42,476 nt of DNA, taken from positions 1 to 42,476 of the IMG/VR virus record IMGVR_UViG_3300044701_004917. One strand, given 5' to 3'. The notes under the pieces are model-generated. The model was not told the DNA's origin and did not search any database. It was given only the letters and a program-made list of their open reading frames with translations. Made by a program: the position numbers and the translations under genes. Of this stretch, positions 9,901-16,641 are shown one piece after another. The stretch is from a virus. Numbering within the stretch: the stretch's first letter is position 1; each line of letters begins with the position of its first letter.

Positions 9901-10187
9901 CACCCCTGGCCGACGGTGCTCATGACGTGATCGCCTGGAGCCGGGGCTCAACTCCGCCGCAGGACACTCAGCTCGTCGTCAACAACGGCTTCGCCACCCC
10001 GAAGAACATCATCTTTGCCGTCAAACGAGTGGACCGCCAGGTCCGCACCTACAAGGTGGAATCCATCAGCCTCACCGAGAACGGTGCCATCGACATCGAG
10101 GCCGTCCACTTCCCGACCGAAGCAAACGGCACTCTTACCCTGACTAAGGACTGGGACGACCCTGCGGCCTGGGTCATAAGCGAATGA
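6933..10187 (+). CDS. Central tail-tip / host-specificity protein (gpJ-like)
   Basis: About 1084 residues. ATG 6933 is preferred over GTG 6930 because AGGAGG at 6919-6924 is 8 bases away. Near residues 45-72 there is a hydrophobic segment (ITISIVATLISIGLTIAASF) followed by KPKPAEPP, an arrangement seen at the N-terminus of many gpJ-like tail hub proteins. The middle is beta-rich. Its place at the end of the tape-measure/L/K/J order supports the baseplate hub role, contacting the cell surface and closing the tail. A 741-residue open frame on the opposite strand is a GC-driven shadow. Confidence 0.8.
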   Translation: MPEGPPLLPSDRYLAQLLGLTEDEYRYFMAEVRANALEQPAPEVEAGLETLITISIVATLISIGLTIAASFFKPKPAEPPRLASRNVQGDTVNNIRRYAPRYGFDAQQDIIQLGDTIPLVYARRQLIGGTYYGGIRVNLTLLWSQLWSLGGSQLLRAIFLLAEGEIESIDTNGFAIGNNSIGSYDLANSAANQSGSRITIYFRPNGGRIQSTDRIAGRSGLADPANAVNSGALDVYQLRSINGDYKSDFSYSTKPSTQTTFGLYSPIGNNLGLRLNPQVRPKVQAQLKKKNNDGDAEVVCVLDITADTLRQKQNAFFSSRSGLISGSVSTIGDTCTYRLDASSDANTTFTASSGGETHNEKCADVAATVSGRQRTWDDAITVGDMYRIGSALAICTARNPSDDIFNSDADFLPLGGGTSIEATFTVVRAGQSDFTTTAAITADGKSGTARKTATNGSHIFRVALGDVSTMRACRVLEIGIRSGLGVRISGLCNFRDTLTYDETDGKACYNKEGNTISSGSVLKVQQYASGSMSSSEERYSFFRLYYRESGTSNEFTMLPQCFGVRSITQQSVFNYLRIQMPQNKRWEFRFEPLSGWEIRNNIAVGNLEILDSRISTVRTVDDGNGVYITFNGEQVVRSIETFKLTSVERSTSMGMPFTDGNSYVDAWGKLAETFVYEEVVSSAGSNAEHEIVYVNEIAENPVVPTYDNLAIVGINARSSVEWQNFSQFSAYVTGGLKVRRLTENDTLGASHLFPDILRDLLLSTRYGSGDSITEDQIDTDAFRYAAQWCEQRRYYFDGALVGRQNLRVWAADVAAYSLLEFTIKDGKFSLSPALRFPSEGAVPIKALFTAGNIVEDTFRLEYMDEADRLPIQASIKWREERASNDPTNPGLFPTEREFLIREASGSATDTIESYDLSDSVTNKAQAVDFGKYVLRMRRVITHSVKFQTTPDGITAGLAPGDFIRVAMDVTHYDEFNNGIVTSDGVLVSTTPLADGAHDVIAWSRGSTPPQDTQLVVNNGFATPKNIIFAVKRVDRQVRTYKVESISLTENGAIDIEAVHFPTEANGTLTLTKDWDDPAAWVISE

Positions 10188-10576
10188 CCGTAGCTTTCCC
10201 CGCACTACGCCCCACCAGCCGCGCCTACCAAGCGGGCCAGTTTCCCGTCTCTGTGGTGACAGCCCAGAGCGGAGTGACCGTCCGCCGGATCTACGCCAAC
10301 AAGCGCAGCCGCTCCAGCCTCGACCTGGACTTCAACAACATCAGCGACAGCGATGCTGCATCGATCTTGGCCTGCTACGAGAAAGCCCGCGGCACCTTCG
10401 ACGATCTAACCCTGCCCGAAGAAGTCACCGCCGGAGCACAAAACGACCTCGCTGTCCTCCTGCGCGAGACCGGCTCCGGCCTGCGCTGGTATTTCAGCGA
10501 AGCACCCAGCATCGAGAGTGCATTCAACGGGCGCAGTTCCGTGCGAGTGCGCCTGGAAGCCACTCGTAATCTGTAA
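10184..10576 (+). CDS. Minor tail protein, function unassigned
   Basis: A 130-residue protein whose start overlaps the gpJ-like stop (ATGA). It has mixed alpha/beta composition with no membrane segment, and phrases such as LDLDFNNISDSDAASILACYEKARGTFDDLTLP and a C-terminal VRVRLEATRNL. This resembles the small gpM-like proteins of siphovirus tails, where a short module packs against the hub. The assignment is by context. Its placement after the J-like gene rather than before it is unusual for lambda-type order. Confidence 0.6.
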   Translation: MTVAFPALRPTSRAYQAGQFPVSVVTAQSGVTVRRIYANKRSRSSLDLDFNNISDSDAASILACYEKARGTFDDLTLPEEVTAGAQNDLAVLLRETGSGLRWYFSEAPSIESAFNGRSSVRVRLEATRNL

Positions 10577-10593
10577 TCACAAGGTCAACGGCA

Positions 10594-10989
10594 ATGGCAG
10601 TCCTTACCGCTTCCTATGCAGAGCTGCGTTGGAACGGACAGCGCGTCGCCAAAGTCCGTGACCTCAGCCTGGACATCACCAAAGACGCCCTCGAAACGAC
10701 CAGCCTCGGGGACAAAGATCGCACTTATGTCGAGGGCGTGCGCGGCACCTCCGGCAGCGGCACTGTGCTCTACGACAACCAAGACGGCGGCACCGTCAAC
10801 CTGCTGAACACCATCTTCACCACCAAGACCAACCTCGACGCCCTGACCCTGTCGCTGAACACGACGCAAGGCATCCAATTCGAGGCCCCCGTTGTCCTAA
10901 CAAGCGTCGGCGCCCAGATCTCGACGGGCGAAGTGATCAGCTGCAGCATCCAGTTCCAACTGAGCGGCGCCGTTAGCGGGAGGTTCTAA
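10594..10989 (+). CDS. Tail tube-like structural protein
   Basis: A 131-residue protein starting at ATG 10594. The pattern VAKVRDLSLDITKDALETTSLGDKDRTYVEGVRGTSGSGTVLYD is the one seen in tail tube and phage tail proteins (early beta strand, then TTSLGD...V.G.R..SG). It ends with a beta-rich segment (SCSIQFQLSGAVSGRF) typical of this fold. It may be a tube protein or a minor ring protein, since the main tube gene normally precedes the tape measure. The stop and next start overlap as TAATG. Confidence 0.66.
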   Translation: MAVLTASYAELRWNGQRVAKVRDLSLDITKDALETTSLGDKDRTYVEGVRGTSGSGTVLYDNQDGGTVNLLNTIFTTKTNLDALTLSLNTTQGIQFEAPVVLTSVGAQISTGEVISCSIQFQLSGAVSGRF

Positions 10990-12095
10990 TGCCCCTACTT
11001 GGACAAGGTGGCAGCCTCAAGCTCCGGCGCGGCTGGCCTGACGCAACGGTGCTGCGCCCGAGCGCGGTCAACCTGAACAACCGCAGCATCCTGCTGCGCA
11101 ATCAAGCCTTCTGGACCGGCGACGCCATCCGCATCGTCTGCGAACCCGGCATCCCCTTCGACACCAACAACGACACCTACGCCGACTGTCCCGACGGCCA
11201 CGGTGTTTACTACGGCAGCAACTGGGCGCTCGGCCCCAACCGCAGCCATCTCACCAGCACGAACTCCGCGTTCTACGCCGCCGGCAACCCGCAGTTCTAC
11301 GCCCGCACTGCCTCCACCGGTTTCACCCAGGCCCTGAGCGTCTACATGCACCGCGACCAACTGGATCGCGTCAGCTTCTACAGCACCGAGGCCGCTGCCA
11401 TCAATGGCGCCATGGCGGATCGCCTCGTCTTCAAGGACGTGGACTTTGGCGGGATGATCGTCGCCGCCGACGGCAGCCCGGACTACCAAAACGCCCTGCT
11501 GGACTGCGCCGGCGACATCGGGGACTACCGCTTCTCCGACATCGAAGAGGAAGTCAGCCTGACCTCAATCTGCGACATGGCCCCGAGCTTCGCGCAGGCA
11601 TACCCGGGCTCCGAGGACTACGACAACGCCGAGGTGCTCCCCGCCAACAGCGCCGAAGGCCGCCCCTGGAAGATCCAAGCCTGGCTGCGCGACTGGACCC
11701 TGAACCTCAGTGGCCCCGAGGTCGACACCACAGCCGTCGGCGAAAAGTTCGGTGACGCCGTCAAAGCCATCGTCACCGGCGGCGGCAGCTTGGACTTCAT
11801 CATCGAGCGCACCTACCGCAGTGGCTACGAAGACCCCACCGGCCTGATGCGCCTGCTTCTCCTCGTACAGAACGGTTGCAAGGCAGAAGCAAAGTTTTAC
11901 TTGGTGGAGAACAGAACTGGTACTGCAGCGAACAACACTTGCACTCCAGAGCAACGCCTTTCAGGTGATCTCTACTACCAGTGCGACATTCTGATCACCT
12001 CTTCAGCCATCAACACGAGAGCGGAAGACATGATCGCCGGCTCTGCTGACTTCGTCACAACAGGCCCAATCGCGCTCAAGATGGGAGCTGCATAG
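10989..12095 (+). CDS. Tail structural protein, unknown role
   Basis: A 368-residue protein coupled to the tube-like gene by TAATG. It is beta-rich and carries cysteines scattered through (CEPG, DCPDGHG, LDCAGD, SICDMA, NGCKAEA, YYQCD). The last residues, IAGSADFVTTGPIALKMGAA, resemble the end of tail proteins of the tube class. I do not recognise a domain. Codon use near 11870-12090 looks less GC-biased than before it. The next gene follows after a 38-base gap carrying a candidate late promoter. Confidence 0.62.
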   Translation: MPLLGQGGSLKLRRGWPDATVLRPSAVNLNNRSILLRNQAFWTGDAIRIVCEPGIPFDTNNDTYADCPDGHGVYYGSNWALGPNRSHLTSTNSAFYAAGNPQFYARTASTGFTQALSVYMHRDQLDRVSFYSTEAAAINGAMADRLVFKDVDFGGMIVAADGSPDYQNALLDCAGDIGDYRFSDIEEEVSLTSICDMAPSFAQAYPGSEDYDNAEVLPANSAEGRPWKIQAWLRDWTLNLSGPEVDTTAVGEKFGDAVKAIVTGGGSLDFIIERTYRSGYEDPTGLMRLLLLVQNGCKAEAKFYLVENRTGTAANNTCTPEQRLSGDLYYQCDILITSSAINTRAEDMIAGSADFVTTGPIALKMGAA

Positions 12096-12098
12096 CGG

Positions 12099-12108
12099 CG
12101 ATAGATTG
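12099..12108 (+). promoter_or_regulatory. Candidate late promoter element (copy 2)
   Basis: CGATAGATTG lies 33 bases (from ATA) before the GTG start of the giant fibre gene. It matches the shared SATARCYTG-like element and there is no -35-like box at the usual distance. Confidence 0.45.
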
Positions 12109-12133
12109 CGCTTAGCGTATAAGCCGATCTCGC

Positions 12134-15100
12134 GTGGCCCAACTGACGAAGGCTGGTGCCTCGGGTGCCCTTGATGACATCAACCTGACGCAGTCCCAGT
12201 TCCGCGGACAGATGGGCGTCGTAGTTGACGCGCTCAAGCAAGTCATCGGCAACGCGGATATCGATGCAACATCTGCCAGCGCCAGTTTTCTGAACTCGCG
12301 CTACGTCCTTTACGTCAACCCAATAACAGGCGTCGATGACTACGCCAGTGGCAATTACAACGCAAATACGTCACCCATCATCGTCAACCAGCAGCTGACC
12401 TGCGGTTACACCCCTCAACGCCCGTTCAAGACTCTCAACCGAGCCCTCGCAGAAGCCGCCCGCCTCTCCATCCAGCTGGGCAGCAGCAACGACGATTACG
12501 ACCGTGTTGTTGTCCACTGCTCGGTCGGTGAGCACATCATCGACAACGCTGTCGCAGACACGGTGGTCGCCGCCTGGACTGACGGCACCCCGAGCGCGGC
12601 CCAGCTCCGCTCCTTCAACAAGTCCAGCAAGGCCGGTCTGATCCTGCCCCGCGGCGTCTCGATCATCGGCGAGGACCTGCGCAAAACCGTCATCCGCCCG
12701 GCTTTCGTCCCCGCCTCCAACGGCAACGCCTCGACCGGGCGTAGCGCCATCTTCCGGATCACCGGGGGCTCGTTCTTCTTCAACTTCACCTTCAAGGACA
12801 ACCTGAGTGTCACCAGCAGCCACCACCTGCTGAGCTGCTTCGAGTTCTGCAACGCGACGGACCTCCAGGAGTACTACGACAAGATCGAGACCGCTTTCGG
12901 TCTGAACACCACGGCCTCGGAGATCCGCCCCGGCGAGACCGAGATCGTCGCCCCAGCCCCTGCCGGCACCCCAACCAACGCCACCGACACGACCGTCGGC
13001 TCATCGCCCTACGTCTTCAACTGCTCGGTCCGCTCGGACTACGGCCTCTGCGGCATCTACGCCGACGGCAACGAGGTCACCGGCCTCCAATCCCTGGTCT
13101 GCGCCCAGTTCACCAACGTCTCCCTCCAGAAGGACCTGACCGCCTGGGAGCTGTACTCCGGCGGCAACTGGGTCTCGATCTCGACCTACAGCGACTACAT
13201 CAACGCGGACATCAACAACATCCGCCTCAAGATCGCCGGCAACTTCGACGCCCAAACCGGCACCTACGCCACCGACTTCCGCAGCTTTGCCTTCAAGGCA
13301 GTCCGCGGCGCCTTCATCCAGGAGGTCTCGAACTTCGTGATCGGCGACGCCGTCCACCACTGGAGTTCCAGCGGCGGCGAGATCTCGATGAACAACAGCA
13401 ACAGCTCGTTCGGCCACTACGCGCTGTTGTCCGACAACTTCCGCGGCGTCGGCACCGCCACCGGCTCCCTCCCCCAGGACAGCGGCTTCGCCACCCGCGC
13501 TGTACGTCGCCCCCTCCAGATCAAGACAGACGGCACCAACATCCGTCAGCTCACGCTCGGGCGCCTGTCCAGCAACGCCTACGTCTCAGCCAGCGGCTAC
13601 ATCGAGTTCGACGCCAACATCGACATCGCCGCCCTACTGACCTCCCAGGGCTACAGCCTCAAGGAAGACCACTACATCTGGATCGAGAACCTCAACCGCG
13701 AGGTTGGCCCCGGCTTTATCCCCGGCAACATCCCCGGCTCCACTGCGGTCAACGTCCGTGCTCAGCTCGCCGCCACGCCGTTCAACAGCGCGACCCCCAA
13801 CCGCATCTACGTCAAGGCGAACGGCAACAACAACATCTCGACGATCACCAACGCCGAGCTCGCAGGGAACCGCGTCTTCCTGCGCCGCATCGTGGACACC
13901 CGCACCGCTGAGGAACGCGAGTACGCGCTGATCTGCAGCAACAGCAACCTGACCAGCAGCCGCCGGCCCGTCGGCAACTTCATCTTCCGCCTCGACGGCG
14001 CAGGTTCAGTGGCCAACCAGCTGGACCCCACCAACGGCGCCAACGAGATCTTCATCGTCAGCGACGTCGAGACCACCACGGTCAGCGCCCCCATCGCCAG
14101 CACCAACTACTACAAGGTGACGCTGCGCCCCGGCGACTCCGCCACCAGCTTCACCGCCAACACGTATTACCGCCCAGCTGACCCAGTCCTCTACAACAAC
14201 CGAGTGCGGAAACGCCGCGCTGCCGGTTCCGACGCTTCCTTCGACAGCACCAACTGGGTTGACGCCGCGGTACTGCTCCCCGACGCCCGGGGCGTGGAGT
14301 TCAGCCGCTCCAACATCGGCCCACAAATCGTCCTTGACAAGGACCTCAGCAACGATCCCACCAGCAACACCCTCGGGATCACCTTCGCCACCGACTCCGA
14401 TTACCTGGCCCAACTGCGCAGCAGCGCCGACTTCATTGCCGTCGCTCTGCTGATGTCCAAGCTGGGCTACAGCAACACAGATACGGGATACGCCCAGGCC
14501 ACGATGGCCTCCAAGATCCTCGAGCCGCAAACCAGCGCTTCGGCACGGGACTGGAACCCCGCTGATGCGGCCTCGCCAGCCCCGAACGGGAAGCTGACCG
14601 CCAAAGCTGCCTGGCCCACAGCGTTCAACCGCCCGAGCCTGGTCCGAGCCTTCGGCCAAGCCTTCGAGTGGGTGGGCTACGGCAACTACACCAAGGCCAT
14701 CCCTCGCTACCAGTTCACGACGCTGAGCGACCAGCTGCGGATCGACGCACTGAGCATGAGCGTCCGCGGCGGCCGGGTCTACAACACCGGTTTCACCGAG
14801 GACGGCCTACTTGTCCAAGGTGACCAAATCCGCGACCTCGCCACCGGTCGTGACCTCTCGACCGACTCCGTTGGCCTTGGTGGCCTAAACGGCGACCAGT
14901 TCATCCCCACCTTCTTCAACAACAACGTCACCATCGGTGGCGATCTCCAAGTCCAGGGCGATACGTCCCTCGGCGGCAATCTCTCGGTAACAGGCGAAGT
15001 CACTCAAATGGACTTCGCTGCCGGTGTCCTCCCTGAAGCCTCCACCACCCAGAAAGGCATCATCGAGATCGCCACCGCAGACGAGGTCAAAGCCTTCGTC

Positions 15101-16030
15101 TCGGACACGCTGGCAGTCACCCCCGCCACCTTGATCCAAGCCCTGGGTGATGCCATCAAGAGCGTGGTGAACCTGCGCCTGAGCTTGTCGAGTAGCAGCG
15201 CCGTGCCCAGCGGCAACCAAGTCAATGCGACCTCGATCTTCATCCACCCCTACAACGGCAACGAGATCGCGCTGTACAACAGCAGCCTGCAGCGCTGGTA
15301 CGTGCTCAAGTTCAGCGGTGTCCAAACCTTCAGCCTGAGCCCAGCCAACACTCCGAACCAGAACTACGACGTCTACCTGTACAACTCGGGCACCGTCGCC
15401 AGCCCCGTTCTGGCCATCGACTTCGCGGCGTGGAGCAACGACACAACTCCACCTACCCGTAGCAACCAGGACGGTGTCCTCTGTAAAAACAACAACGCTG
15501 AGCGCCGACTCGTTGGTGTGTTGCGGACCACCTCTGCGAGCACGAGCACCATCGACCTCGGTGGGACCATTGCCGGGGCCAACAGCGCCAGCTTCCCCCG
15601 GCTCTACCTGGCCAACCTGTACAACACCTACGACGCCCGCGCCGTCTACTTCTTCGGCTCCAGTTGGAACGTTACGCAGTGGACTGGCTGGGGCGTGGTC
15701 CCGACCTCGGTCTACGCCACCAACCCGCGCATCAGCTGGGTGCAGGCCAGCGACACCCTAGTTACGGCATTCCTGGACATCTACAACAACCCCACGGACG
15801 GCGCAGCTGGTTCTATTGCCTACGTCGCTCCTGGCATCGATACAACCTCGGGGCCACCCGATGACGCCTTCTACGGCGAGCAGAATTACAACAACAGCAC
15901 GGCAGGTTCCCAGTGGATGCGCGCTCTATCCGCTGGTAAGCACGACCTCTACTACCTGTACAAGCAGAGCGGCACGTCCGTGATCAACGAGCATGCTGCT
16001 CACGGAATGATTGTCTCCGTCAAGGTGTAA
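12134..16030 (+). CDS. Giant tail spike/fibre protein
   Basis: A 1298-residue protein from GTG 12134. Residues about 60-260 contain the pattern YVNPITGVDDYASG...PQRPFKTLNRALAEAARLS followed by VHCSVGEHIIDN and GVSIIGEDLRKTVIRP. This is the form of a right-handed beta-helix (pectate-lyase-like) tail spike that may bind or cleave surface polysaccharide. Around residues 930-970, strands with NNNVTIGGDLQVQGDTSLGGNLSVTG look like a trimeric beta-helix shaft, and the C-terminal 350 residues form a separate globular part. It heads the host-recognition region. An enzymatic activity cannot be claimed from sequence alone. Confidence 0.82.
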   Translation: MAQLTKAGASGALDDINLTQSQFRGQMGVVVDALKQVIGNADIDATSASASFLNSRYVLYVNPITGVDDYASGNYNANTSPIIVNQQLTCGYTPQRPFKTLNRALAEAARLSIQLGSSNDDYDRVVVHCSVGEHIIDNAVADTVVAAWTDGTPSAAQLRSFNKSSKAGLILPRGVSIIGEDLRKTVIRPAFVPASNGNASTGRSAIFRITGGSFFFNFTFKDNLSVTSSHHLLSCFEFCNATDLQEYYDKIETAFGLNTTASEIRPGETEIVAPAPAGTPTNATDTTVGSSPYVFNCSVRSDYGLCGIYADGNEVTGLQSLVCAQFTNVSLQKDLTAWELYSGGNWVSISTYSDYINADINNIRLKIAGNFDAQTGTYATDFRSFAFKAVRGAFIQEVSNFVIGDAVHHWSSSGGEISMNNSNSSFGHYALLSDNFRGVGTATGSLPQDSGFATRAVRRPLQIKTDGTNIRQLTLGRLSSNAYVSASGYIEFDANIDIAALLTSQGYSLKEDHYIWIENLNREVGPGFIPGNIPGSTAVNVRAQLAATPFNSATPNRIYVKANGNNNISTITNAELAGNRVFLRRIVDTRTAEEREYALICSNSNLTSSRRPVGNFIFRLDGAGSVANQLDPTNGANEIFIVSDVETTTVSAPIASTNYYKVTLRPGDSATSFTANTYYRPADPVLYNNRVRKRRAAGSDASFDSTNWVDAAVLLPDARGVEFSRSNIGPQIVLDKDLSNDPTSNTLGITFATDSDYLAQLRSSADFIAVALLMSKLGYSNTDTGYAQATMASKILEPQTSASARDWNPADAASPAPNGKLTAKAAWPTAFNRPSLVRAFGQAFEWVGYGNYTKAIPRYQFTTLSDQLRIDALSMSVRGGRVYNTGFTEDGLLVQGDQIRDLATGRDLSTDSVGLGGLNGDQFIPTFFNNNVTIGGDLQVQGDTSLGGNLSVTGEVTQMDFAAGVLPEASTTQKGIIEIATADEVKAFVSDTLAVTPATLIQALGDAIKSVVNLRLSLSSSSAVPSGNQVNATSIFIHPYNGNEIALYNSSLQRWYVLKFSGVQTFSLSPANTPNQNYDVYLYNSGTVASPVLAIDFAAWSNDTTPPTRSNQDGVLCKNNNAERRLVGVLRTTSASTSTIDLGGTIAGANSASFPRLYLANLYNTYDARAVYFFGSSWNVTQWTGWGVVPTSVYATNPRISWVQASDTLVTAFLDIYNNPTDGAAGSIAYVAPGIDTTSGPPDDAFYGEQNYNNSTAGSQWMRALSAGKHDLYYLYKQSGTSVINEHAAHGMIVSVKV

Positions 16031-16032
16031 CC

Positions 16033-16230
16033 ATGGCCAAAGCCAAACTCCAGATCAGCGCTGCCCAATGGGCGGGGGCCGACCAGTCACTGGTTCGCCT
16101 GACCTTCAACGATGGCACCGCATTCGCCACCTATCCCGAGGACGGCAGCCCTGACATCTACGCCGACGTCCTTCTGCGCGAATGGCTCGACGCCGGCAAC
16201 ACAATCGCCCCTGCTGCAGAAGCTCCATAG
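16033..16230 (+). CDS. Small protein after spike, possible fibre accessory
   Basis: A 65-residue protein two bases after the spike gene, starting at ATG 16033. The part FATYPEDGSPDIYADVLLREWLDAGNTIAPA has the same layout as PANTDYQAYLAWLEAGNTPEPA in the small proteins that follow the later fibres (21070 and 22515). It therefore probably belongs to the same loose family of fibre-linked accessory proteins. No domain of known function is recognised. Confidence 0.6.
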   Translation: MAKAKLQISAAQWAGADQSLVRLTFNDGTAFATYPEDGSPDIYADVLLREWLDAGNTIAPAAEAP

Positions 16231-16235
16231 CCTTG
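16225..16235 (+). promoter_or_regulatory. Candidate late promoter element (copy 3)
   Basis: CCATAGCCTTG overlaps the stop codon of the small gene and lies 47 bases (from ATA) before the ATG at 16274. It has one extra base relative to the other copies. Confidence 0.42.
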
Positions 16236-16240
16236 AAGTA

Positions 16241-16254
16241 GCCCGGCATCGGGC
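16241..16254 (+). terminator. Short hairpin in leader, weak terminator candidate
   Basis: GCCCG-GCAT-CGGGC forms a 5-base-pair hairpin followed by CTCTTC. It lies between the candidate promoter and the gene at 16274. Without a real T-run it may equally be a leader structure. Confidence 0.3.
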
Positions 16255-16273
16255 CTCTTCGCCTGCATAGGCC

Positions 16274-16582
16274 ATGTCACTTCAGATCCGCCTCAAAAAC
16301 AGCGGCGTCCACGGCAAAGAGCCCCTCGCCGCTGATCTCGCGTACTCCGAGCTCGCCATCAACTGGAACGCGGCAGAGCCCTTCCTCGCGATCAAGGACA
16401 GCAACAACACGATCCGCCGCATCGCCGGGGTTCGCATCGGGAACACCGCTCCGGCGACCCCGAGCCCGGGCGAATTCTGGATCGACACGAGCACGACGGT
16501 CTACAGCAACCCTGTTTTCCGCACCTACGTCGACAACAGCATCGGCTGGCTGACGCTGAACACCGACGACGGCACGTTCTGA
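16274..16582 (+). CDS. Short tail-fibre N-terminal-type protein
   Basis: A 102-residue protein. Its first 60 residues (SLQIRLKNSGVHGKEPLAADLAYSELAINWN...FLAIKD) match the attachment-type N-terminus found in three other genes here (16642, 24452, 25970): a basic strand, then L..GELA.N, then LY.KD. It then has APATPSPGEFWIDTST, also present in the next gene. It looks like a stand-alone adaptor or a truncated fibre. Its own candidate promoter and the following gene's separate promoter suggest independent expression. Confidence 0.66.
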   Translation: MSLQIRLKNSGVHGKEPLAADLAYSELAINWNAAEPFLAIKDSNNTIRRIAGVRIGNTAPATPSPGEFWIDTSTTVYSNPVFRTYVDNSIGWLTLNTDDGTF

Positions 16583-16596
16583 GCGCTTTCCCCCCT

Positions 16597-16606
16597 CCAT
16601 AACTTG
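16597..16606 (+). promoter_or_regulatory. Candidate late promoter element (copy 4)
   Basis: CCATAACTTG lies 43 bases (from ATA) before the TTG start at 16642. GGGGAG at 16628-16633 is a good ribosome site for that TTG. Confidence 0.5.
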
Positions 16607-16641
16607 GGATGTAACGCTCATCCCCTCGGGGAGTTAAGAGC